Below are positions 15,678 to 25,021 of a stretch of DNA of 64,000 bases, piece after piece. The notes below the pieces were generated by a model. That model did not search any database, had not been told where the DNA came from, and worked only from the letters and a program-made list of their open reading frames with translations. Position 1 is the first letter of the stretch; every line of letters starts with the position of its first letter. This DNA is from an uncultured Eubacterium sp. (lineage in GTDB: Bacteria; Bacillota; Clostridia; Lachnospirales; Lachnospiraceae), in the NCBI GenBank assembly GCA_910584875.1, contig CAJUDA010000012.1, positions 1 to 64,000 on the forward strand. The letters are read 5' to 3'. The translations under genes were made by a program, and so were the position numbers.

Positions 15678-17876
15678 TTAAGGCTGAACCCCCCACACGG
15701 TTACGTTATCACCCAGGAGGCTGAATGTCATATGTTTCTTTCGTTCCACAGATTCATCCTGCTGTTCGAGGAATACCCCCTTATAGGTCACGCCGTTCAA
15801 CTCCATCACCACATTGGATCCGTTGGTCGTTTTCCAGGTACCACAGTAATCTCCTGTCACGGTACCATCCTTTTTCAGCACCACCTTCTCGGCGCCTGCA
15901 TGGGAATAGCTGACGGTGAGACCGATTGCCGTTTTGCGGTGTCCCACGACCAATTCCTTTCGCAGCTCTACTTCCTTCGTGCTAAACTCCTGTGAGCCCG
16001 CGATACCATACTGCTTGCCGGCGACAACATTATAGTATTCGGTCGGCTCATGGTAGATGAATTTATATTCACCTGCCACCTCATCCGCAGAATATCCCTT
16101 TTCCGGGAGGGTTTCTCCGCCGTATTCATATGGGGCGGCTACCAGCCAGCCGTCTTCATTGACGAAGAGCTGGTGGACACGGACCTGATGGAGCTGGTCT
16201 TCCCCTGTCTCTGACTGGAACCGTGTGTGATAGACCAGATATGCCTTGCCGTCATCATCCAGCAGGGCGGAATTATGCCCCTGCGCCACCTGCACCTGCG
16301 GAACTCCGGGTATATCGTAGCTTCCAAAAATCCTTATGCCCCGGGTACTCTTTTCCATATTTTCTGAATTTTTGCAGATCGGATCGGCACCGTTCTGGTC
16401 GACATAGGGACCGGTTATCTTTTCGGAACGGTAGATACGCATCTGATATCCTTTTGCCGCATCAAATCCGCCATAAGACAGAAACAGATAATAATACTTG
16501 CCGATATGCAGGATATAGGGAGCTTCCCCCGAATTATAATGCCCTCCGGCGATCTTCGTCCCCAGATAGGCATCAGAGACATCCATCTCTGTCTTATAGG
16601 TTGTATCATAATCCCGCAGCCCTGTCTTTGTATCGAGCTTCAGCATATAGATCCCTGCTGACCAGGAACCATAGACCATATACAGATCTCCCTTATCATC
16701 AAACCGTACACAGGGATCGATGGCATTGATGCAGGCATTGGATGTGGAACGGTAACGCGACAGATCGTCTTTTTTATCCAGCACTTTATAGAGATCCGTC
16801 TTTTCCAGCATCGCCTGATCCGGCGGTGTCTTTGCATTGTTCATACCAGAATATACTACAATCCCGTTATATGCATAGGGCCCTTCGATCTTGTCTGCCG
16901 TCAGAAGGCAGATGGAAGAACACCAGTTATCGCCGTCAATACTCATATACATACACCATTTTTTCATCGTCTCATTCCAGATCACATCCGGCGCCCACAT
17001 CCGTCCGCCAAGCTGGTCACCGGACTGACGCGTGGCAAATTTTGCCCACTCCCACGGCTCTTTACAAAGTTCTTCAAATTCCGACAAAATATTATGAGAA
17101 AAATGTTCCCATTCCATCAGATCCTTTGTTTTGGCAAAAGCACGGTGCGATCCGAAAATATAATAATACCCGGATTCCGGGTCTTTTACGATTGAGGGGT
17201 CATGTACCGTAATCCTGCTATAATCCTTATCCTCTGCCAGGCCATCCTCCGTCTGACCGGCAGTATCCGTCTTTGCCTGAAGGGTCGCAGGATCTGCGGC
17301 ATAAGAGATACAGGCAGACAAAAGAGCCAGGATCAGCAGCATGGAGATCCCCGTTCCTGACGCTTTCTTTTTCTTCCTGCGAAGCAGCAGAAACACAGCT
17401 GCCACGATCACGGCTGCCACAAGCACGGCAAGTATTATCGTCGACAGGGTAAAGTAGCTCGCCCACACGATCTCTCCCTCATCCTGTTTTGCCACTACTG
17501 TGGAGATCTGGAATTCCTTAGTCTCCCCGGCTGCCAGTTTATCGATCGTCTGGGAGTTCTGCCCCTGCTCAACAGAAAAATTAACAGGAAGCTCACAGGT
17601 TACACCGACATCTGTCATTTCGTATTCATTGGTATTTGTCACCGAAACGGTCACCAGTGCCGTATCGCCATCCCTGTAATATTTCTTGTCAGTAGAAGTG
17701 GTGATCCTAATCCCGGAGGCATCCGACGAATCCTTCAGCGGAACTTCTGTCGCTGCTGGATCTGCTGCCTCCTCTGCCGAGACCGGAATCCAGGCGATGC
17801 CTGCTGCCACCGCCAGCACAGTACACAATACGGCACACAATGCCAGCCGCCACACTCTATTTCTTTTTTCTCTCAT
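15678..17876 (-). CDS. Membrane-anchored GH43 family endo-arabinanase-like enzyme
   Basis: A 732-residue exported protein. Residues 8-34 form a signal peptide or anchor; 50-135 a DUF11/CARDB-like beta domain; 144-165 a membrane helix followed by RRKKKK; 177-194 a second hydrophobic segment (LLILALLSACISYAAD). GH43 begins near 223: VHDPSIVKD gives the catalytic base, IDPCV the pKa-tuning Asp, and SGEAPYI the acid Glu. A C-terminal GH43_C-like beta domain covers about 600-732. The fold suits cleavage of alpha-1,5-arabinan. The catalytic part is paralogous to that of the giant protein at 41414-45913. The start at 17876 has GGAGG 9 bases upstream. The helix/basic/helix hairpin would leave the enzyme outside the cell. 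It lies 32 bases after the FIST-EAL gene and is probably co-transcribed with it. Confidence 0.88.
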   Translation of the reverse strand: MREKRNRVWRLALCAVLCTVLAVAAGIAWIPVSAEEAADPAATEVPLKDSSDASGIRITTSTDKKYYRDGDTALVTVSVTNTNEYEMTDVGVTCELPVNFSVEQGQNSQTIDKLAAGETKEFQISTVVAKQDEGEIVWASYFTLSTIILAVLVAAVIVAAVFLLLRRKKKKASGTGISMLLILALLSACISYAADPATLQAKTDTAGQTEDGLAEDKDYSRITVHDPSIVKDPESGYYYIFGSHRAFAKTKDLMEWEHFSHNILSEFEELCKEPWEWAKFATRQSGDQLGGRMWAPDVIWNETMKKWCMYMSIDGDNWCSSICLLTADKIEGPYAYNGIVVYSGMNNAKTPPDQAMLEKTDLYKVLDKKDDLSRYRSTSNACINAIDPCVRFDDKGDLYMVYGSWSAGIYMLKLDTKTGLRDYDTTYKTEMDVSDAYLGTKIAGGHYNSGEAPYILHIGKYYYLFLSYGGFDAAKGYQMRIYRSEKITGPYVDQNGADPICKNSENMEKSTRGIRIFGSYDIPGVPQVQVAQGHNSALLDDDGKAYLVYHTRFQSETGEDQLHQVRVHQLFVNEDGWLVAAPYEYGGETLPEKGYSADEVAGEYKFIYHEPTEYYNVVAGKQYGIAGSQEFSTKEVELRKELVVGHRKTAIGLTVSYSHAGAEKVVLKKDGTVTGDYCGTWKTTNGSNVVMELNGVTYKGVFLEQQDESVERKKHMTFSLLGDNVTVWGVQP

Positions 17877-17908
17877 ATCCGTTTCCCTCCAATTTTCCTG
17901 CATTCATG

Positions 17909-20425
17909 TTATAAAATCCGCTCATCCTCTTCTCCCCACACATGAGGTCTCGAAAAGAAATACCCCTGGGAGTGGGCGACACCGATCTCCATCATGATCT
18001 TCTGGATCTCGGCATTTTCCACAAACTCAGCGATCACTTCCTGGTCATTGCTGACACACCAGCTGTTAATGAAACGGATGAACTCCAGACAATGCGGGTC
18101 TTCTGTGATCGTCCGTATGATCGCCCCGTCAATCTTGATATATTCCGCTTTGATCTTCAGCACATGGAGCAGATTAGAAAAACCACTGCCGAAATCATCA
18201 ATCGCCACTCTTGCCCCGTATTCCCGGATACGGTCCGCAAACTCTTCAATATAGGCATAATCCATGATCTCTTCGCTCTCCACGATTTCAAACACATAGT
18301 TTTCGGGGTGTGCGACAGACTGCATATTGTCAAAGATCATCCGCAGCATCTTACGGTCATAGATGTCCTGCACATTCAGGTTGATCGTCACCCGGACATC
18401 CTTATCACGGAACATATGGATCACCGTCTCCACCATAAGTTCAGACAGGCTTTCATACAATCCGTATTCCTTTGCTACCGGCAGGAACTGGTCTGGAAAA
18501 TAAATCTTTCCGTCCTCATCAAAAATGCGCATCAGGGACTCAAACATCCTCTTTTTTTCGCCCTTATTGTTATGGATCTCCTGAAAATACGGCCGGATCC
18601 TCTTGTGCTGCATGGCGTCCCGGATGATATGCAGCATGCGGATCTCTTCCAGTTCCTTTTCCGCTACATCCCCGACCTCTTCAAATTTTGCGATAGGAAG
18701 CTTTTTTGCCCTGGCATAGCGCATCGTAGTAGCAAGGCGGGGCATCGTATCCTCTTTCCCGAAGACGACCGCTACGGTACAGGAGAGATCTACCTCTTCG
18801 CACTGGATCCCCGCCAGGAAATCCCTGATCTTCTCGATCACTTCGATAAATTCCGTCCGGGCAGCCGCATCATCCGCCGCCAGTAAAAACGAAGTATCCT
18901 CATAACTGTACAAATACATTCCCTTGGGCAGATAATAGGTCTTTATCTTTCCATAAGTCTCCTTCAAAACAGCATAGGTTTTCGTGATCCCCGCAAAGAG
19001 GCGCAGCATACGCTCATTGTTCAGATTAAAAACGGCTGCCTTGTCCAGTTCTTTTTTCTCCTGGTCATACAGATACTTCAACTGATTGTCCACGCCGAGA
19101 ACCTGGTTATAAAACATCGCATCCTGCATCTTGGTCTGCTGGTCCTGCAGTTCCTCATTCAGATGCCGGTTGGCATTGACAAGCAGGTAATTGAGCATCT
19201 GCGTATTGTCCTCCTGCAGCTCCGACATATTTTTCAGCTCCCGCTCCCGCAGGACGACACGGGCATCGGCGTCCTCGGAGAGCGCCGTCGTCACAAAAGT
19301 ATAATTGGCATAAACATTTTCTCCATTTTTGTGTGAGATCTCCCCGGACAACAGGGCCCCGCTTATATTGGTCGTAAAGAAATTCTCGATCTCCCAGCTG
19401 GCGCAATTATGTAAAAAACTGACTCTGGACTGACAGTCATAGGCAAAGATCGTCTCCACCGGCGCCGCCCCTATATTACAAAACAGCTCCCGTACCTGCT
19501 CATAGATCTTCTGCGGATGAAAATATCCCAGAGACACATAGCTTCCATTTTTTAATTCAGCAAAGGATTTGAGTACATAGTGCTTCTCATCTAATACCGC
19601 ATCGTCCACAGACTCTTCCGTATAATCCACATAGTAGGCGATTCCCCTCTCATCCCTCTTGATCACAGGAAAGATGTGTGAGACGGACGGATTCTCCTGC
19701 AGGGCGTCTTTGCCAAGCAGGTTCGCATACCACTGAGCTCCGTCAATGCCGTCGATCTGGTCAATATAACACCCCCTGCTGACGATCGGGCACTGTCTGC
19801 CTACCGGCTCCACACCACAGACATAGTCCCCATAAATACACAGTTCCTCCGCTGAGATCAGCGCCATCACGACATCTGTCCCCGAGACAGCCGTGTCCTC
19901 CAGGACATAGGCAAGATCCCCTCTGGTATTGCCCTCCCTGTCCTCCAGATTGGCAGCGCCCCCCAGCATCTTTACTGCAACCCCCGTCTCATTTACCGTC
20001 TCAACAAAATTCTCGATCTTGCCATAAAGAAGAGGAAAAAAAATCAGCAGGAAACCCTCCTGACTCTGAAGGGTCCCCTGCACCACTTCCTCCGCCAGAG
20101 CATCTCCTGCCTTCCACTCCCCGTTATCATCCAGACAGCTCACCCGTGCTGTCCTTACTACCGCCCGCTCTGTCACGGTAATGGATATCAGGCATGCCGT
20201 AGGCACAAGCTGACCGTCGCTAATGACCTGCATCGTACTGCACCCTATGATCCCGGCATCCGGTAAAATCTCCCGGATCTGCTCCGTGAGTCCCTGCATC
20301 TGCTCTTTTGTATGAATGGCGCTGTGGATGCGTACCAGCATATGATCTGAATTTTTTAGTGAAACCTCATCCAGAAATTCACGGAACTTGTCTATATCAG
20401 TATACAGATGATTATATGTCTTCAT
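17909..20425 (-). CDS. FIST sensor domain with degenerate GGDEF and EAL c-di-GMP phosphodiesterase domain
   Basis: An 838-residue cytoplasmic signalling protein. FIST N and C domains cover about residues 10-385 (GIIGCSTMQVISDGQL is typical), a coiled coil follows near 410-460, then a GGDEF-like domain without a GGDEF motif, then EAL (about 600-835). The EAL residues are mostly kept: ESL in place of EAL, Asn in INLNVQD, Glu in FEIVES, IDDFGSGFS, Lys in YIKIDG, Glu in AEFVEN, and QGYFFSRP. An active phosphodiesterase is therefore likely. FIST domains are thought to bind small ligands such as amino acids. The start at 20425 is chosen for the AGGGGG site; an upstream ATG would add 19 residues. 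A promoter overlaps the preceding gene's stop. GH43 follows at 32 bases. Confidence 0.88.
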   Translation of the reverse strand: MKTYNHLYTDIDKFREFLDEVSLKNSDHMLVRIHSAIHTKEQMQGLTEQIREILPDAGIIGCSTMQVISDGQLVPTACLISITVTERAVVRTARVSCLDDNGEWKAGDALAEEVVQGTLQSQEGFLLIFFPLLYGKIENFVETVNETGVAVKMLGGAANLEDREGNTRGDLAYVLEDTAVSGTDVVMALISAEELCIYGDYVCGVEPVGRQCPIVSRGCYIDQIDGIDGAQWYANLLGKDALQENPSVSHIFPVIKRDERGIAYYVDYTEESVDDAVLDEKHYVLKSFAELKNGSYVSLGYFHPQKIYEQVRELFCNIGAAPVETIFAYDCQSRVSFLHNCASWEIENFFTTNISGALLSGEISHKNGENVYANYTFVTTALSEDADARVVLRERELKNMSELQEDNTQMLNYLLVNANRHLNEELQDQQTKMQDAMFYNQVLGVDNQLKYLYDQEKKELDKAAVFNLNNERMLRLFAGITKTYAVLKETYGKIKTYYLPKGMYLYSYEDTSFLLAADDAAARTEFIEVIEKIRDFLAGIQCEEVDLSCTVAVVFGKEDTMPRLATTMRYARAKKLPIAKFEEVGDVAEKELEEIRMLHIIRDAMQHKRIRPYFQEIHNNKGEKKRMFESLMRIFDEDGKIYFPDQFLPVAKEYGLYESLSELMVETVIHMFRDKDVRVTINLNVQDIYDRKMLRMIFDNMQSVAHPENYVFEIVESEEIMDYAYIEEFADRIREYGARVAIDDFGSGFSNLLHVLKIKAEYIKIDGAIIRTITEDPHCLEFIRFINSWCVSNDQEVIAEFVENAEIQKIMMEIGVAHSQGYFFSRPHVWGEEDERIL

Positions 20426-20494
20426 CTCTCCGATACCCCCTCTCTTCAGGAACACTGTACTGTTCCCTATTCTCCCATACATTCGTATAGCTCT

Positions 20495-20523
20495 ATTCTA
20501 TCAGTTTTACCCCCAAAAAGCAA
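20495..20523 (-). promoter_or_regulatory. Putative sigma-A promoter of the FIST-EAL/GH43 unit
   Basis: On the minus strand TTGCTT (20523-20518), 17-base spacer, TAGAAT (20500-20495), about 70 bases upstream of the FIST-EAL start and abutting the stop of the methyltransferase gene. Confidence 0.5.
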
Positions 20524-21912
20524 TTATAACATACGCCATCCGCTGTGATACTTATTCTTCAGCGCACTCTTATTTTTCTTGCCCCAGCCCAGCGGGAAGC
20601 CATCCACGCATACCAGCTGCCAGCCGTCTGGTTTCGCTGTCTCCTGCCCGGTAAGAACCAGTGTTTCTCCCTTGAGATAGCGGATCACCCGCTCATCCCG
20701 AACAGACAGATCGAGACAGTTCTGGTATTGTCCCGGTTTCAGCGCCATCGCCAGAGACTGGCTTGGCTCAAACCGGTTTTTCTTCACCTCCCCCAAAAAG
20801 AGTCCGCTGCGCAGAAAACGGAGTCCGCTCATCTGCGGCAGCGCCTCCGGCATATAATAAACCATTCCTTTTTTGCTCTCCAGCCGGTGCGGTTCAAATA
20901 CACGGTCAATATCCGCTGCAAACCCGTCAAACAGCCGCTTATCCTCCCCGGTCAGTCCCTTTCGGGACTGCCGGCATATTTGGTCCTGACAATCCCCGTT
21001 CTCCTTTTTATGGAACAGGGCAAGGAAGTGCCCTTCGCCATCCAGCCGGTGCGGAAAGATCCTGACACAGCGCCGGATTGACGGGTCCCTGCTTCCGGTG
21101 AACGCCGGGTTCCCTTCTGCAAATCCCTCGTAGCCCCTGATCGGTACCAGTTCCAGATCCGGATCCATAGACAGGATCTTCTCCACCGTCCCTTCATCCT
21201 CCAATGGAGAAAATGTACAGGTTGAATACAAGAGATACCCTCCCGGCTTCAGCATCGGGAGCGCCTGTGACAAAATATCCTCCTGCAAACTGGCATAAAA
21301 CGCCGGACCATTCTGTTCCCATGCTTTTATCATGGATGGTTCCTTGCGGAACATCCCCTCCCCCGAGCACGGAGCATCAATCAGTATTTTGTCAAAAAAA
21401 CCGGGGAAATGTTCCCCCAGCTTCTGTGGATATTCCGTTACAATAAAGCTGTTTTCCACGCCGAACAGCTCGATATTCTTTAATAGTGCCTTCGCCCTCT
21501 TGCTGCTGATGTCATTGGCGATGAGCAGCCCCGTCCCATGCAGGCGCGCAGCCAGTTCTGTCGCCTTGCCGCCCGGCGCCGCACAGAGATCCAGCACAAC
21601 ATCCCCCTCTTCCACCGGCAGTCTGGACGCCGGCGTCATGGCGCTGGGATCCTGCAGATAATAAAGTCCGGCAAAATAATACGGATGCTTTGCCGGCTGT
21701 ACTGCTTCGCCATCATAATAAAAGCCATTCTCCACAAAAGGGATCCTGGTCAACGGAAACGGCGCGATCCGTTCAAACTCTGCCACAGAGATCTTCGCCG
21801 TATTTACGCGCAGTCCGCATTTCCTTTTTTCGTTCATGGATGCGAGGTACGCCTCATATTCGTCTCCCAGGATCCGCTTCATTTCTTCACAAAATTTTAC
21901 TGGTAATTCCAT
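20524..21912 (-). CDS. RsmF/NOL1-NOP2-Sun type rRNA cytosine-C5 methyltransferase
   Basis: A 462-residue SAM-dependent methylase. SAM-binding motif DLCAAPGGKATEL (about residues 108-120), motif IV DAPCSGEGMF and motif VI YSTCTFSPLEDEG with the catalytic Cys are all present. The N-terminal part (CGLRVNTAKIS) is the usual RNA-binding lead. The C-terminal 150 residues match the extension of RsmF/YebU-like enzymes, which methylate 16S rRNA. Whether the target is C1407 or another cytosine cannot be decided. It follows the cytidine deaminase gene at a 53-base distance in the same direction. Confidence 0.9.
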   Translation of the reverse strand: MELPVKFCEEMKRILGDEYEAYLASMNEKRKCGLRVNTAKISVAEFERIAPFPLTRIPFVENGFYYDGEAVQPAKHPYYFAGLYYLQDPSAMTPASRLPVEEGDVVLDLCAAPGGKATELAARLHGTGLLIANDISSKRAKALLKNIELFGVENSFIVTEYPQKLGEHFPGFFDKILIDAPCSGEGMFRKEPSMIKAWEQNGPAFYASLQEDILSQALPMLKPGGYLLYSTCTFSPLEDEGTVEKILSMDPDLELVPIRGYEGFAEGNPAFTGSRDPSIRRCVRIFPHRLDGEGHFLALFHKKENGDCQDQICRQSRKGLTGEDKRLFDGFAADIDRVFEPHRLESKKGMVYYMPEALPQMSGLRFLRSGLFLGEVKKNRFEPSQSLAMALKPGQYQNCLDLSVRDERVIRYLKGETLVLTGQETAKPDGWQLVCVDGFPLGWGKKNKSALKNKYHSGWRML

Positions 21913-21965
21913 AGTTATCCTTTCTCATCCCCGGCATTGTACCAGCCCGGCAGCACACAGATAGG

Positions 21966-22355
21966 CTACAGGGAAAACCGGAAGGGAAGCAGTTCCCCCA
22001 GCGTTTTCCGAATATATTCCGTCCCGCTTTTCGCCATAATGATCTCAAATTTATCGGGATCGCAGAACTCAGCCATAACCTGGAGACAGACGCCGCAAGG
22101 CGACAGATCTGTCAGCCCCTCCCGGGGACCGCCGAGGATGGCGATCCGGCGGAATTCTCTCTTTCCTTCGCTGACTGCTTTGAAAAAAGCAGTGCGTTCT
22201 GCACAGTTCGTCGGGGTATACGATGCATTCTCGATATTGCATCCTGTATATACCGTCCCATCCCCACACTCCAGTGCCGCTCCCACCATAAAGCCGGAAT
22301 ACGGCGCATACGCATACTCTCTTGCCTCCATTGCCTTCTGTATCAGTGTTTCCAT
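21966..22355 (-). CDS. cdd: Cytidine deaminase
   Basis: A 129-residue homotetrameric-type cytidine deaminase converting cytidine and deoxycytidine to uridine forms for pyrimidine salvage. The zinc site is clear: CAERTAFF (Cys and catalytic Glu; many relatives have C/HAE) and PCGVC. CNIENASY binds the substrate. I prefer the ATG at 22355, which gives 8 bases from GGAG; an ATG at 22361 and a GTG at 22364 in the same frame overlap the preceding stop and are possible. It is coupled to the end of the large exported-protein gene. Confidence 0.95.
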   Translation of the reverse strand: METLIQKAMEAREYAYAPYSGFMVGAALECGDGTVYTGCNIENASYTPTNCAERTAFFKAVSEGKREFRRIAILGGPREGLTDLSPCGVCLQVMAEFCDPDKFEIIMAKSGTEYIRKTLGELLPFRFSL

Positions 22356-22360
22356 ATCCA

Positions 22361-24883
22361 TCACTCCATATAGCTGACAAACTGGTTGCCCGCATTTTTG
22401 AATATACGCTCATACTCCGAGCGGTTCACCGTCGCTTCCCTGCCGGTCTCCGGGTTGTACAGATACAGCTGCGTCGTCGTATATCCTCCGATGACCACTG
22501 CTTTGTCTGCCGCTGTCATCGCGATCACCGGTTTGTTATTGCTGACAAAATACAATACCTGTTCCAGTGTACAGCCCTTTAAGTTTACCGGTCTTGTCAT
22601 ATATTTCGCCAGCATCTCATAAACCGGAATATTCTTTTTCGTCAATTCCCTGGCATCTGCATTGATATGCTTCTGCTTCAGCACCATATAGGCACATGCC
22701 GCCAGATTGGAGACGCCGTCCCCTTTTTCCCTGATCTCCAGGCCGCCGATGCTGTTCTGGAGGAAGCTGCCGCTCCTCTCCCACACGACCTGGTGCGCAC
22801 TGCTGACCACTACGCCCATCTGCCTGTCCGCCTCCTGGATTGCCTGCCGTGCGCTCTCGTAGGACTCCGTGATCTTACCCAGGGCATATACATAATATTT
22901 TATGACACCCGGCTGTTCAAGACGGACAAACCGCTGTGTCGTCATCAGGGAACCGGGACCCGGTACACTGCCCGGTTTCTCTGCCATCTCAAATGCCGCC
23001 GGCATCTGGATATACCACTCCGTCAGGGACCGGTCTGTCACCCTTGATGTGTAACGGAACTTGGATGCTTTCGTCTGGGACTGGTTCGATATGCTGTTTT
23101 CCGCGGACTTTTCATATCTGCCGCTGCCGTTCTTTTTACACAGGGTAATGTTGATCACATTGCCATTTGCCCGGATCCCCTGGATATATCTGCCTTTCCA
23201 GTCAAATTCTTTCACGGTCGTTCCTTTGGTATCTGCAATAAATAATTTGTAGCAGGGAACTACTTTACTGCCGTCCACACTGCGCCCGATATCCCTTTTC
23301 TTCACAAATCCATACACCACATTCTCATCGATTACGCCAAGGAGACGGATACAGGACTTTTCGTCCGGACGGTAGATCACTGCTTTTTCATCAGTCTCCA
23401 GATTGTAGAGGGTAATACTCTCGCCATATCCGCTGGAACGGGAGGAGGACCAGGCATAGCAGTTTGCTTTTTCCATGATCATAAAGGAATTACCCTTAAT
23501 GTTTTCCACCAGCTTTTCCAGACGTTTGGCAGATATGTTGTAGGCATACGCCGTATTCGCCACAGTAAAATAATAAATCCCCCGTGAGCTCACATAACCA
23601 TATTCCTCAAAGTCCTCTTTTAACTGCTGGTATGTGGTGCTGCTCGGCATATATACCAGCTCCCTGAGCTCTCCTTCAGCAGTGTACTCATACAGTACGA
23701 CCGCCACATCTCCCTCATATTCTCCTCTGGGGAAGTACCCATAAGCACAGAAATACAGATTGCCTTCCTCATCTACTTTCAGAAGCCTTATGGCGTGTTC
23801 ATCATAAGCACGACAGGCATGGGACGCTTTGTCGCTGAACATGGAATACAGCTTCATAATACGGTTCGCTTTCATATCATAACGGTAAAGCTCTCCACCC
23901 CGTGCAAAATACATGATGTTTTCACTTTTGTTCGTGAAAATCCTGTTTTTGTAATCATTCGTGATCCCCAGCTTAAACTGACTGGTCTGGACGCTTGTCA
24001 GCCCGGGGTCAAAAACAGCCTCCATCGTACGCTCAAAATTTAGGAGATAATCCGCCCCGCTGGCATGTCTCACCCGGTAAAATTCTTTGATATGATACGT
24101 CTCCTGTCCGGAATCTGTATTTGCCTTCACAAAATAATTATACTGGATGCACGCCGTCTCCATATTGTATTCTTTAACGGTAACCAGCTCGTCCGAGATC
24201 ACATCGGGAGACAGGTTGCCCCATGTGACAAGATCGGTATTGGATGTAATGTCAACCGATGCCAGTGAGGTGTTGCGGTTGGTGCTGTTTGGCTCCAGAT
24301 TCCTGCCGAGCTCCTCCGCCTTACTTTTTATAAAAGTATTTTTATGAAATCTCTTAACAAATTTCATCTTTTCTGCCAGATGGGAATCATCCAGATAATA
24401 TTTGATCCGGGTATAATAATGGATCTCGCGTCCCTGGTCTGAGGTTCCGGTCAGGTCAAGAATATACTCCATGCTTGTCTTGAACCCATAGTTAAACGTC
24501 AGCTCGACACTCTTCTGGTCCGGTGCGAGGGCATTGGACTCACCTGTCTCATAGATCTCCCCTGTTTCTTTATCTAAGATCTGATACTGGAGACTTGTGA
24601 GATACGAAGAAGACTGTTCCAGATATACCGTAAGCTTCTTGTCCTGATCCAGAGGAGTCATAGATTCACGGATAATATCTGCTTCCATCGGCGCACTGTA
24701 TCCATACAGGGGATTTATTTTCTGCCCCTGTGTACCGAGCCGGATATGCGGATATGTTTCTGTCCCCAGTTCTACCCGTTTCCCATCGTCATTAATATTT
24801 GTCTCCATCTGTTTACCGAAGAAAAAAAGAGCTCCCGCAAAAATAAAAAATAATGCCACTGTTTTATATATAAATTTAACCAT
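22361..24883 (-). CDS. Exported membrane-anchored protein of unknown function with C39-like C-terminal domain
   Basis: An 840-residue protein. One N-terminal membrane helix (residues 5-24) is followed by a large extracytoplasmic region. The middle (about 320-620) has beta-propeller-like strands with repeated YFxxANxAYAYN / YAWSSSRSS types of segments, but I could not count the blades. The last 130 residues look like a papain-fold C39-like domain: SNLAACAYMVLKQK, KPVIAM, AVVIGGY, YLYNPETG. The expected catalytic His before VVIGGY is absent (DKAVV), so a binding rather than a protease role is likely. I do not recognise a named family. It has its own promoter upstream, and its stop overlaps the region of the cytidine deaminase starts. 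Confidence 0.75.
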   Translation of the reverse strand: MVKFIYKTVALFFIFAGALFFFGKQMETNINDDGKRVELGTETYPHIRLGTQGQKINPLYGYSAPMEADIIRESMTPLDQDKKLTVYLEQSSSYLTSLQYQILDKETGEIYETGESNALAPDQKSVELTFNYGFKTSMEYILDLTGTSDQGREIHYYTRIKYYLDDSHLAEKMKFVKRFHKNTFIKSKAEELGRNLEPNSTNRNTSLASVDITSNTDLVTWGNLSPDVISDELVTVKEYNMETACIQYNYFVKANTDSGQETYHIKEFYRVRHASGADYLLNFERTMEAVFDPGLTSVQTSQFKLGITNDYKNRIFTNKSENIMYFARGGELYRYDMKANRIMKLYSMFSDKASHACRAYDEHAIRLLKVDEEGNLYFCAYGYFPRGEYEGDVAVVLYEYTAEGELRELVYMPSSTTYQQLKEDFEEYGYVSSRGIYYFTVANTAYAYNISAKRLEKLVENIKGNSFMIMEKANCYAWSSSRSSGYGESITLYNLETDEKAVIYRPDEKSCIRLLGVIDENVVYGFVKKRDIGRSVDGSKVVPCYKLFIADTKGTTVKEFDWKGRYIQGIRANGNVINITLCKKNGSGRYEKSAENSISNQSQTKASKFRYTSRVTDRSLTEWYIQMPAAFEMAEKPGSVPGPGSLMTTQRFVRLEQPGVIKYYVYALGKITESYESARQAIQEADRQMGVVVSSAHQVVWERSGSFLQNSIGGLEIREKGDGVSNLAACAYMVLKQKHINADARELTKKNIPVYEMLAKYMTRPVNLKGCTLEQVLYFVSNNKPVIAMTAADKAVVIGGYTTTQLYLYNPETGREATVNRSEYERIFKNAGNQFVSYME

Positions 24884-24930
24884 TGTGATTCCTCTCCTAA
24901 ATTTACGCTATGAAATGATACCTATAGAAC

Positions 24931-24959
24931 ATTGTAACGGCTATCCCGTAAAAGTGCAA
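24931..24959 (-). promoter_or_regulatory. Sigma-A promoter of the large exported-protein gene
   Basis: On the minus strand TTGCAC (24959-24954), 17-base spacer, TACAAT (24936-24931), about 48 bases upstream of the start at 24883. Confidence 0.7.
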
Positions 24960-25021
24960 GATATACACACAAATTTTTTCGTTTCATATATTAAAGATAA
25001 GAAATTTTCTGGGAGATTGAT

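Noticed and set aside
17942..18886. A 314-codon plus-strand frame opposite the EAL domain
   Set aside because: Antisense shadow of a conserved domain with biased His/Leu/Ile content.
23000..24880. Reading the 840-residue protein as an active C39 peptidase or bacteriocin exporter
   Set aside because: There is no ATPase or multi-helix region, and the His expected in C39 enzymes is missing.
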